A stretch of 64,000 nt of DNA, from assembly GCF_004802635.2 (NCBI RefSeq), contig NZ_CP046052.1, positions 2,294,001-2,358,000 on the forward strand, given 5' to 3'. The stretch's first letter is position 1. The number at the start of each line of letters is the position of its first letter. Shown here in pieces: positions 18,075 through 25,846 of the stretch. The stretch comes from Methylocystis heyeri (GTDB lineage: Bacteria; Pseudomonadota; Alphaproteobacteria; Rhizobiales; Beijerinckiaceae). Below the pieces are notes generated by a model. It had not been told where the DNA came from. It did no database searches and saw nothing but the letters and a program-made list of their open reading frames with translations. Made by a program: the position numbers and the translations under genes.

Positions 18075-18639
18075 CCTGCGGAACCGGCAGTTGAAGCATA
18101 TCAGCGGTCGAAAGTGAGAGGTAAGCGCCCCGGACTAAACGTCCAAAGAGTCCGTGACTCACGGCGATCGTCGGACTGTTGACGCAGGCAAGCCACTTCT
18201 GCGCCCGCCCATAAGCGCGATCAAGACATTCTCCATCTGGCGCGCGAAAAAACCAGTTAAATGGCGAGGCTCCGCGGAGAGCGTCGGGACACTCCATGTC
18301 GATCTCGAAATGGGTCAGCCCATCCCAAGACCCAATGGATACCTCGACCAAAAGGTGATCCTCTTCGATGAAAATGTCTCGCATTTGCTCGGCGATAATC
18401 GTTGCCGTTGTCTTCGCTCGCCCAAGCGGACTGGCCTTCAGAACGTATTCCATTTGGCGCTCGCCGAGCTCATTGGCGAGCGCCATGCCCAAGGCCCGAG
18501 CCTGGTCTCTCCCTTTCGCGGTTAGTTCAGAGTCGAGCCGTCCTTGAAACCGTCCAGCGGCGTTCCAGATCGTTTCCCCGTGCCGCACCAGATAAATTGT
18601 AGGTGACCTTGGAAAAGACATGCCAGTTTGTCCGAGCAA
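18025..18639 (-). CDS. Histidine phosphatase family protein (phosphoglycerate mutase-like)
   Basis: A 204-aa protein with canonical motifs: YLVRHGETIWNAAGRFQGRL (catalytic His near residue 19), ASPLGRAKTTA, the acid region EVSIGSWDGLTHFE, and IAVSHGLFGRLVRG. Typical of cobC/PhoE-like phosphatases. Start may be internal (MSFPRSP at residue 7). First of the two tandem phosphatase genes; with the NUDIX enzyme 260 bp further on they form a small phosphate-ester hydrolase cluster in the ICE cargo. Confidence 0.88.
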   Translation of the reverse strand: MLGQTGMSFPRSPTIYLVRHGETIWNAAGRFQGRLDSELTAKGRDQARALGMALANELGERQMEYVLKASPLGRAKTTATIIAEQMRDIFIEEDHLLVEVSIGSWDGLTHFEIDMECPDALRGASPFNWFFRAPDGECLDRAYGRAQKWLACVNSPTIAVSHGLFGRLVRGAYLSLSTADMLQLPVPQDGFFCLQNGEERFLPA

Positions 18640-18812
18640 ATAGCCGGGTGCCGTCTCCCGGCGTAAGGCCTTCCCGCTAACTTATAATTGGGCGAAAGGC
18701 AGATGGGCTAGCCCCAGGAGAATCCAGTTTTCCTACGGCGCTGTCGAAAGGGTCGGCTCAGGCAAGCCACCCGCGAGCCGCGTTCGCCATGGCAAAAGGC
18801 CGCCGGCGGCGC

Positions 18813-19748
18813 TCACGCGCTGCCTGTGCCGAATTTCCAAACCGGAATGCCGAGCTTCCTGGCCTTGTCGGCGAGGTTGTCCTGGATGCCGGTGCCGGGG
18901 AAGTGAAGGACGCCGATCGGCAGCGTTTCCAGCATCGCGTCGTTGCGCTTGAAGGGCGCCGCCTTGGCGTGCTTGGTCCAATCCGGCTTGAAGGCGATTT
19001 GCGGGACCTTGCGGCTTTCGGCCCATTTGGCGGCGATCAGCTCGGCGCCTTTTGGCGAACCGCCGTGCAGCAACACCATGTCGGGGTGCTTGGCGTGGAC
19101 CTGATCGAGCCTGGCCCAGATTAACCGGTGATCGTTGAAGTCGAGACCGCCGGTCAGGGCGACTTTCGGCCCCGCGGGCAGAAGCACCTCTTTGTCCGCG
19201 CGCTTCTTCGCGGCGAGGAAGTCGCGGCTGTCGATCATCGCGGCGGTGAGATGGCGATGGTTGACCTTCGATCCGCTGCGCGGTCGCCAGGCTGAATGCG
19301 TGTGCCGTTCGAACTGGTCGGCGGCCTGGTCGCGCATCAGCTCGAAAGCGTCGCGCCGCTCGATGAGCGTCTGGCCTTGTGCCGTGAGGCGCTCCAGCTC
19401 GACGGATTTGACCTCGCTGCCATCCTGTTCGCGCTGCAATCGCTGCTGCGCCAGCTCGTTGTCATCGAGTTCGCGCTCGATCCGCTCGACAGCGCGGTGG
19501 AAGACGTTCACCGACGACCAGAGCAGGTTTTCGAGGTCGGGTTCGAGGCGCGTGTCGGACAGTGCGACCACGAGGGCGTCGAAGATATCGGCAATGCTGC
19601 CGGCGAGCACGTGCGCTTCCGGAAGCGGTCGAGGATCGGGCTCGTCGTGGAAAGGCCGGTAGCCATAGAGCTGGAGTTCGTTGAGAACCCGCCCGGTCGG
19701 GGATGAGCTGTGCGGGGGCTCGAAATCGTCGTTGTAGTCGGTGGTCAT
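18813..19748 (-). CDS. DUF2493 domain protein
   Basis: A 311-aa protein. The N-terminal ~180 residues are helical with a coiled coil (RIERELDDNELAQQRLQREQ). The C-terminal DUF2493 domain starts near KVALTGGLDFNDHRLIWARL and has LLHGGSPKGAELIAAKWAES and VPQIAFKPDWTKHAKAA; this is a Rossmann-like SLOG-type fold proposed to bind nucleotides or their derivatives. A standard neighbour of DUF736, toprim and ParB-like genes on alphaproteobacterial mobile elements. SD AAGGAAAG upstream of ATG. Confidence 0.92.
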   Translation of the reverse strand: MTTDYNDDFEPPHSSSPTGRVLNELQLYGYRPFHDEPDPRPLPEAHVLAGSIADIFDALVVALSDTRLEPDLENLLWSSVNVFHRAVERIERELDDNELAQQRLQREQDGSEVKSVELERLTAQGQTLIERRDAFELMRDQAADQFERHTHSAWRPRSGSKVNHRHLTAAMIDSRDFLAAKKRADKEVLLPAGPKVALTGGLDFNDHRLIWARLDQVHAKHPDMVLLHGGSPKGAELIAAKWAESRKVPQIAFKPDWTKHAKAAPFKRNDAMLETLPIGVLHFPGTGIQDNLADKARKLGIPVWKFGTGSA

Positions 19749-20073
19749 AGCGGCTTTCCTTCGCCGGATCGGCCGCGCCCATCGCGGCCTTCATGGCGAC
19801 GAAAGCGGCGGGCGGCGCGGAGCTGCACCCGCAGCGAAGCGAAGGGCCGGAGCCTTGGCGGAGGATGGCGAAGGCCGGCGATTTTGTTTCGCGATGGAAA
19901 GCGGCCTCTGGGCCGCGCCGGAAAATCGTCGGCCGCAGCCATTGCCGGTCCGCGCCGCTTGCCGCCCGATCGCCCTTTAAGAAGGCCGTGGGCGCGGTCC
20001 TCTCCGGCGCCGAGGGGAAGCATGGCCACAGGCCTCTTCGCGACGAAGCTGCGGCGCCCCGCCCCCGATCCGA
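19749..20073. other. Leader of DUF2493 gene, related to the DUF736 leader
   Basis: 325 GC-rich bases with no gene. Shares the GCGGCC...ATGG block and the GCGGAGGATGGCGAAG...TTTGTTTCGCG segment with 14960-15090. An inverted GC-rich arm (GGCCGCGCCCATCGCGGCC) at about 19765-19783 could fold. Confidence 0.45.
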
Positions 20074-21162
20074 CTATGCCGCGAGACCCATGAATCGCGC
20101 GACGTCCTGTGCCGCGATCTGCCCCCGGATTGCCGCTCGAAGCGCATCGACGCCCAGCAGTCTCAGGTCCTCGTTGAAGTCACCGAGCCGAGGCGAAAGC
20201 ACGAGCGCCTCGATCCCGACCGATTGCGCCCGGTCGACGAGTGTCGCCATCGCGCCATAGCCGGCCGGATCGTTGTCGAGGGCGATGTAGAGGCGTCGCA
20301 GCGTGTCCGGGAACAGGATGGCGAAGAGATGCGCCGCCGAAAGAGCTGCGATCATTGGCATGGCAGGCAGAACGCAGCGAAGCGAGAGCATGGTCTCGAT
20401 GCCTTCGCCAGCCGCAATGGCCTCGCCTGCCACGCCGAAGCGCACGGCGTGACCGAGCAGATCGCCCATTGCCCGTCTAGGTGTGTCGATCGGCGCCTTG
20501 CCGAGCGTCGCCTCGCTGAATCCGCCCGGATCAAGCCAGGTGCGATGGGCTCCGGTGATGTGGCCCGAGAGATCGGTGACGGCGGCGATCATGGCCGGCC
20601 AGGTCTCGGTCGGGCTATGCTCGTCGGGCCGGTAGTAGCAGCGCGGGTGAAAACGCAGACTGCCGGTTGCGTGCAAAGCCGTAATGCCGCGTCGGCGCAG
20701 ATACGCTTCCACGAGAGTGCGCTCGATCGGCTGCGACATGGCGAACAGGCGTCGCGCCGCTTCGGATGAACCGGTTGGAGCATCCGGCCTCCGCGACGAA
20801 GGGCGCGGCTCTTGAGATTCTGGCGCCGCACGCGGCAGGCTGAGAAACGCGCGTGCTTCTTCGGCGACATCCTTGAAATCGGAGAGGCCCCGGCATTCGC
20901 GGATGACATCAAGCAGATCCCCGTGCTCGCCCGTCGCTGCATCCAGCCATTTCCCGGCCGGCCCCCTGGCAGTCTCCTTGAGCCGCACGAACATGGACCG
21001 GCCCGGCGTGTTGCGGACATCGCCCACACGCCAGTAGGCGCCTTCGCGGCGCCCGGCCGAAAGGTAATGGCGGCACACCGCCTCGGCATTGCTGGCAAGG
21101 CGATGCGCCAATTCGGATGCGGAACCGGACACGGCGCCCTCCATAGCAAAGGGACCCGCCAT
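20074..21162 (-). CDS. Toprim-domain primase-like protein (DUF7146 type)
   Basis: A 362-aa protein. The N-terminal ~100 residues resemble the CHC2-like/DUF7146 part (CRHYLSAGRREGAYWRVGDV then FVRLKE). The C-terminal toprim core reads AAGEGIETMLSLRCVLP (catalytic E), ALSAAHLFAILFP, and YIALDNDPAGYGAM (DxD). It may act in replication or transfer-strand priming of the element. The N-terminal Zn-binding cysteines are not obvious, so primase activity is uncertain. It is 33 bp downstream of the ParB-like gene and probably co-transcribed. Confidence 0.88.
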   Translation of the reverse strand: MAGPFAMEGAVSGSASELAHRLASNAEAVCRHYLSAGRREGAYWRVGDVRNTPGRSMFVRLKETARGPAGKWLDAATGEHGDLLDVIRECRGLSDFKDVAEEARAFLSLPRAAPESQEPRPSSRRPDAPTGSSEAARRLFAMSQPIERTLVEAYLRRRGITALHATGSLRFHPRCYYRPDEHSPTETWPAMIAAVTDLSGHITGAHRTWLDPGGFSEATLGKAPIDTPRRAMGDLLGHAVRFGVAGEAIAAGEGIETMLSLRCVLPAMPMIAALSAAHLFAILFPDTLRRLYIALDNDPAGYGAMATLVDRAQSVGIEALVLSPRLGDFNEDLRLLGVDALRAAIRGQIAAQDVARFMGLAA

Positions 21163-21195
21163 TGCTGACGGGTCCCGCGGAAAAGTTCGGGGAGG

Positions 21196-23313
21196 TTATT
21201 CGGCGGCGACGTCCTGAGGTTCATCCGCAGAGGCATCCTCAGTATCGTTCCGGGCCGCGATTTCGTCGGCCGGCGTTTCGCTGTCGATCGTCGCCGCTTC
21301 TTCAACAGGCGCTTTGTCCGGCGCTGTCCCCGTCTCCGATGCATGCGGCGCGCGGCGCAGCATTCGCAGCGGCTCCGGCAGCCATCCCGAGCCTGCGAGC
21401 AGATGTTCCGCCTGAGCGGCCATGTCGCCTTTCTTGAACATTTCGATGCGTCGCGCATGATCCTCGCCGCGGGCTTCGCGAACGGCGTCAAGGATGCGAG
21501 CCTTGGTCACTCGGCCGAGGAAATTGTCGACGCTGGGCGCCCAGCCCGTCGCGGCGATGTCTAGCGAGATTGCCTCCGCAAGCCGATCGGCGTGGGCGAC
21601 CGCCCTGGGGCGACGATTATAGGCCTCGTTGACCGCGTTGACGGTGAGCGAGACGCAATGTGCGAACAGCGCCTGCTGCTGCTCCGCGTCAAGCATTGCG
21701 AGTGCATTCCAGAGATCGCCGGGCTCGTTGGGAAGCCGCTCGGACCATTCGCGATGCCGCGCGTCGACTGTCGCGGCAAGCTTTGTGTCGCCGAGGCCGG
21801 GGGCGAGACTGCCGAAGGTCACGGTCTTTGGCTCGACATCGAGACAGGAGTCGGAACCGTAGCGGTAGAACAGCTTCAGGCAGAGGACGTGCAGCGCCGC
21901 CAGTAAGGCGACCTTCGGATTTCTACCGAGCGCCTCGCGCAGCGCCAGCGTACGGTATGCGGTTAACTCGGTCACCAGCCTGTCGGGCAAGGGCCGCAGT
22001 CCTTCGTCGTCTTCCTCTTCGGCGAACGACGAATGAATTGCGGCGTCGATGGGAGCAGCGGACTTGGGAGCTGACGCCAATTGCGACGGCTCCTCGCCGA
22101 CAACTTCGTCCGAAACGATCTCCGCGCCTTCGATCGGCGCCTCGTCCTCAGGGCGGACATAGCCGCGCTCGATGCGAAGGCGGCCCGAACCATCGATGCT
22201 CACGAAGGCGCCCGCCCGCGCGACATCCTCGGGAGCATAGATGACGGGGGGCTGCTCGAAAGCCTCCAACGCCGTCTCGATCTCAGCGAGCCGGGCGTCG
22301 ACCTCCTCCGGGATCTCGTCTGCTCCCGAATAGGCCGCCTCGAGCTCATCGGCTTCGCAGCGAAGCAACTCGCGCGCCGCCACTTCATCCTCGCTCAGAG
22401 GCTGGCGTTCGCCCTGGAGATGGCGAAGCCCGTAAGTGTGGCCGTAAGGAAAATCGGTCGCGATCTCGACCCATTTCCACCCCTCGGCGCGAACGTCTTG
22501 CGCGTCGCGTTCAAGCTTTTCGGCGACGAGTCGATCCAGCAGCCTTGCATCCTGCAACCAGCCGCCATCATCGTTCTGGAAGAGATCGCGCATGACCGCG
22601 CCGCCGGCGGCAGTGTAGTCCTCGCCTACATATTGCGCACGCTTGTCGGAGGCGCGGACCGCGCTCTCGGTGAGCATACGGCGGATTTGATAGGCCTCCT
22701 TGCTGTAGGAGCGCTGGATCGCCTCCCAGATCTGCTCCTGGCGCTCATGATCGGGGCTTACCGCGAAGGCCATCAACTGGTCCAAGGTCATGCCGTCCTC
22801 GGCATAGACGTCGAGAAGCTTCGATGAAACGGAAGCGAGCCGCAGCCGCTGCTTGACGACCGCAACGCTGACAAAGAAGGCCGCCGCGATTTCCTCCTCG
22901 CTCTGCCCCTTCTCGCGAAGCGCCTGAAACGCCCGGAACTGGTCGAGCGGGTGTAGCGGCGCGCGCTGGACGTTTTCGGCGAGGCTATCCTCCTCCGCTG
23001 TCCCCTCGGTGCGCACTACGCAAGGGATGGGCACATTGCGCGCGAGACGCTTCTGCTTCACCAGCAGTTCCAGCGCGCGATAACGTCTGCCGCCAGCCGG
23101 GATTTCGAACATGCCCGTTTCGGCGCCATTTTCGTCGAGAACGGGCCGCACAGTGATGCTCTGCAACAACGTGCGGCGTGCAATGTCCTCGGCGAGTTCC
23201 TCGATGGAGACGCCAGCCTTGATGCGTCGGACATTCGCCTGGGATAACACGAGTTTGTTGAATGGAATGTCGCGCGAGGCGCTCAACTGGATTTTTTGAG
23301 CGGTCTTCCCCAT
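21196..23313 (-). CDS. Long ParB-like (ParB/RepB/Spo0J family) protein
   Basis: A 705-aa protein. The ParB N domain (about residues 15-130) has IPAGGRRYRALELL and the ENVQRAPLHPLDQFRAF box; the following HTH (EEIAAAFFVSVAVVKQRLRL) should bind a centromere-like or operator site. The remainder is acidic and much longer than chromosomal ParB (~300 aa), the form usually found on rhizobial ICEs and plasmids without a ParA neighbour. Likely role: element maintenance or gene regulation. ATG follows a leader sharing a motif with the DUF932 leader. Confidence 0.92.
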   Translation of the reverse strand: MGKTAQKIQLSASRDIPFNKLVLSQANVRRIKAGVSIEELAEDIARRTLLQSITVRPVLDENGAETGMFEIPAGGRRYRALELLVKQKRLARNVPIPCVVRTEGTAEEDSLAENVQRAPLHPLDQFRAFQALREKGQSEEEIAAAFFVSVAVVKQRLRLASVSSKLLDVYAEDGMTLDQLMAFAVSPDHERQEQIWEAIQRSYSKEAYQIRRMLTESAVRASDKRAQYVGEDYTAAGGAVMRDLFQNDDGGWLQDARLLDRLVAEKLERDAQDVRAEGWKWVEIATDFPYGHTYGLRHLQGERQPLSEDEVAARELLRCEADELEAAYSGADEIPEEVDARLAEIETALEAFEQPPVIYAPEDVARAGAFVSIDGSGRLRIERGYVRPEDEAPIEGAEIVSDEVVGEEPSQLASAPKSAAPIDAAIHSSFAEEEDDEGLRPLPDRLVTELTAYRTLALREALGRNPKVALLAALHVLCLKLFYRYGSDSCLDVEPKTVTFGSLAPGLGDTKLAATVDARHREWSERLPNEPGDLWNALAMLDAEQQQALFAHCVSLTVNAVNEAYNRRPRAVAHADRLAEAISLDIAATGWAPSVDNFLGRVTKARILDAVREARGEDHARRIEMFKKGDMAAQAEHLLAGSGWLPEPLRMLRRAPHASETGTAPDKAPVEEAATIDSETPADEIAARNDTEDASADEPQDVAAE

Positions 23314-23598
23314 GGGTCTTCACTCCGCGACGGCCGGCCGAAAGACTTTCTCTCGACCTCCAAGCCGTCACGAAAACCGGCGCAGCCCTCTTCCTCTCGA
23401 TCGTAGGCTCCCGAACCGAAATCGGAGAGCTGTAGCGCCTCGAACGCCTGCGCCTCTGCGGCACCGTCAGCGAAGGAGCCGACTGTGCCCCCATGCCCGC
23501 GAGCAGAGACTATGCACACGTTGCGTCGTTGTAGAACATCGACAAGAAGCGAGTATCGGGCTAAGACCAAAAAGCCGTTCTCTAGCGGGTTTCCGACA
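23314..23598. promoter_or_regulatory. Leader/divergent region between ParB-like gene and secreted-protein gene
   Basis: Contains a segment, CTCTCGACCTCCAAGCCGTC then ACGAAAACC (about 23351-23380), that resembles one in the DUF932 leader (about 25498-25525). It must also hold the promoter of the plus-strand gene at 23599. No clean -35/-10 pair identified. Confidence 0.4.
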
Positions 23599-24090
23599 AT
23601 GACAAAGCGAACTTGGCTGACATTATCCCTCCTGACATTGAGCGCAGGGCAAACCCTGGCGATTGAATACCCTTTCGATCTTTATCGGGTATCCGGGATC
23701 TATAGCGGCAAGGTCCATTACCCGGATTTCGCCGGGCGTGAACGGAAATTCGCGATGTTCCGGACGCGTATTCGGCAGGCAGCCCAACAGGGCATCAATT
23801 TCGCCGGCCACTACGCAATCGTCCAATTCGGATGCGGCACCATGTGCTCGGCGGTTTACATGACCGATATCGCCAACGGGAGGGTTTACACTTTCCCTCT
23901 GGGCGGCGAAGAAACCGGCCGCCTCGAGCTAAAATTCGCCTCGATGAGTTCGCTCATAGTCGCTCACTGGAACGCTGACTTCACCGACGGATGCACCGAA
24001 CAACGATTCGTGTGGCGCAACGAACGCTTTGACGAAATTGCCAATACGAAACTGGATAAAAATGCCGCTTGCTGGACCGATGCGAAATAA
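23599..24090 (+). CDS. Small secreted (periplasmic) protein of unknown function
   Basis: A 163-aa protein. The first ~22 residues (MTKRTWLTLSLLTLSAGQTLA) are a Sec signal peptide with an AxA-like cleavage site. The mature part has four cysteines (FGCGTMCSAVY, TDGCTEQ, AACW), suggesting two disulfides outside the cytoplasm. It contains an INFAGHYAIVQFGCG core. I do not recognise a named family. It is transcribed opposite to all its ICE neighbours. Start chosen at ATG 23599 because the signal peptide begins there. Confidence 0.75.
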   Translation: MTKRTWLTLSLLTLSAGQTLAIEYPFDLYRVSGIYSGKVHYPDFAGRERKFAMFRTRIRQAAQQGINFAGHYAIVQFGCGTMCSAVYMTDIANGRVYTFPLGGEETGRLELKFASMSSLIVAHWNADFTDGCTEQRFVWRNERFDEIANTKLDKNAACWTDAK

Positions 24091-24267
24091 AGGTTGCCTC
24101 GTGAACTGCCTCAATCAGCTTCCCGTCCCTGAGACATTTTGATTGATGGCCGATGACCGCTCCTGGCGGATAGTTGCCGTTTAGGAAAGCGGAAAGCTGG
24201 GCGCACGTTGCCCGATGGATGGCCGCGGCGGCGCAGTGAATAGATCCAACCCCGCGGCCAGCGCCAC

Positions 24268-25464
24268 TCAGGCCGCTCGATCGAGCAGCTTCTTAGCCCG
24301 CGCCTCGAGATCGAGCCGCGCGTCCTGCTGGGTCTTTTCGCGCGCAACGGCGGTGATCCCCTGGACGAAGTCGAACACGCTCTCAGGCTTGCGCCCTTCC
24401 TCGACGAGCACGGTTTCGATGATCTTCGCCGTCTCGGTCTTTGAGAAGCCGCGTTTGCGCAGGAACTCGCTACGGTCCTCGTCGGTGCGGGCGACGATCT
24501 TTTCCCGCGAAGCCTTGATGCCGTTGACGAAAGGCGTGGGTGAGGAATTAGCGAAGCGGGTCAGCGCCGGCGCGGCCTCATGGGCGAAGCGCGAGGCGGC
24601 ATATTTCGAGTGGCGGATGGTGATTTCTTCGAAATCCTCAACGCCCCAAAGATTTCGGTTCTGGCAGACGGCGCGAAGATAGAAGCTGGCCATGCCGAGC
24701 GTCTTCGCTCCAACCTCGGAATTCCAGCAATAGAAGCCACGAAAATATAGGTCGGGAGAGCCGTCTGGCAGCCGGCCGGCTTCAATCGGATTAAGGTCGT
24801 CGACCAGGAAGAGGAAGACGTCGCGATCGGAGGCGTAGAGGGTCGTAGTGTCCTGGGTGATATCGACGTGCGGATTATAGACGCCGCTGGACCAATCGAG
24901 CACGCCCGGCACCTTCCAGCGCGTATCCCCTGTGCCGTCGCCAGCGATACGCCGGACGGCAGCGACCAGCTCCTGGTCGAAGATGCGGCCATAATCGGGT
25001 CCGGTGACCGCGCGCAGTTCGATGCGGCCATCTTCGATCTCGAGCGTCTTCACCTGCTCGGCGCGGTGTGAGGTCAATCCGTATTGGAGATTGATGCCGG
25101 CCAGAGGCGCGGGAAGCTGGCGAAGATAGGCGGCCGGGGCGCCGACCAGGCCGGCGAGCTGTCCAAAACTCCAATGAGTCGGCGCAATCGGCGCCTCGGC
25201 GCCGGGCAGCATCAGGGTGAGACGCTCCGCGTCGTCACGGTTGGCTTCCACCCGGATCGCCGCGCTCTCGACCGTGCGGGTCCGGCTGCGTTCGGACCGG
25301 CCGCGCACGGCGGCATACAGATCCGAGAGGGATAAGTAACGCTCGTCGGCCGGGCGCGAGAACCACTCCGAAGACACGCGGCCGACTCGCTCCCCGCGGC
25401 TCACATCCACCTTGTAGCCGCCGACGCGATCGTGAACGGCGTCCAGAACTTGCTCCTGGGTCAT
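24268..25464 (-). CDS. DUF932 domain protein
   Basis: A 398-aa protein of the phage/plasmid-like DUF932 family: WSFGQLAGLVGAPAAYLRQL, the VYNPHVDITQDTTTLYASDR block, RGFYCWNSEVGAKTLGMASF and WGVEDFEEITIRHSKYA. Commonly found with ParB-like, toprim and DUF2493 genes on such elements; function unknown. The C-terminal ~40 residues are charged and helical. Its leader resembles that of the ParB-like gene. Confidence 0.92.
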   Translation of the reverse strand: MTQEQVLDAVHDRVGGYKVDVSRGERVGRVSSEWFSRPADERYLSLSDLYAAVRGRSERSRTRTVESAAIRVEANRDDAERLTLMLPGAEAPIAPTHWSFGQLAGLVGAPAAYLRQLPAPLAGINLQYGLTSHRAEQVKTLEIEDGRIELRAVTGPDYGRIFDQELVAAVRRIAGDGTGDTRWKVPGVLDWSSGVYNPHVDITQDTTTLYASDRDVFLFLVDDLNPIEAGRLPDGSPDLYFRGFYCWNSEVGAKTLGMASFYLRAVCQNRNLWGVEDFEEITIRHSKYAASRFAHEAAPALTRFANSSPTPFVNGIKASREKIVARTDEDRSEFLRKRGFSKTETAKIIETVLVEEGRKPESVFDFVQGITAVAREKTQQDARLDLEARAKKLLDRAA

Positions 25465-25846
25465 GGGTCATCTCCAAGACGGGCGGCGGAGGCCTCTCCT
25501 CTCGCCCTCACCCCGTCACGGAAATCCTGCTCGCCTCTAACTCGGTGGGGCCTTTTGGGGCAGCCAATCCCCCAGAAGGAGTAGCGGAAACCGCAGAACT
25601 CGGACGCAGGGAAGGCTTTCCCCGCAAACCCGTAGAGCCTCGGATGCGTAGAGGCTGTACAACTTCTGCTCCACTGTCGGAATATAGGGATAACGCTGTC
25701 AACCAACGGATCCGGCGACATTGGATTTAGAGATCACTCCTGACGGCTGAAACGAGACTTATGTTCGCCAGCGGGCACCGTGGCGTTCGTCGCAGTGATT
25801 AATGATAAGGGATACAGGAATCGGGTCGGCGTTTTATCACACGCCG
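25465..25846. promoter_or_regulatory. DUF932 leader and spacer
   Basis: 382 bp with no gene. The first part shows CCTCTCGCCCTCACCCCGTC then ACGGAAATCC, matching the ParB leader pattern CCTCNANNCCGTCACGNAAA. The rest is unremarkable; the SMC-like gene ends at 25847. Confidence 0.4.
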
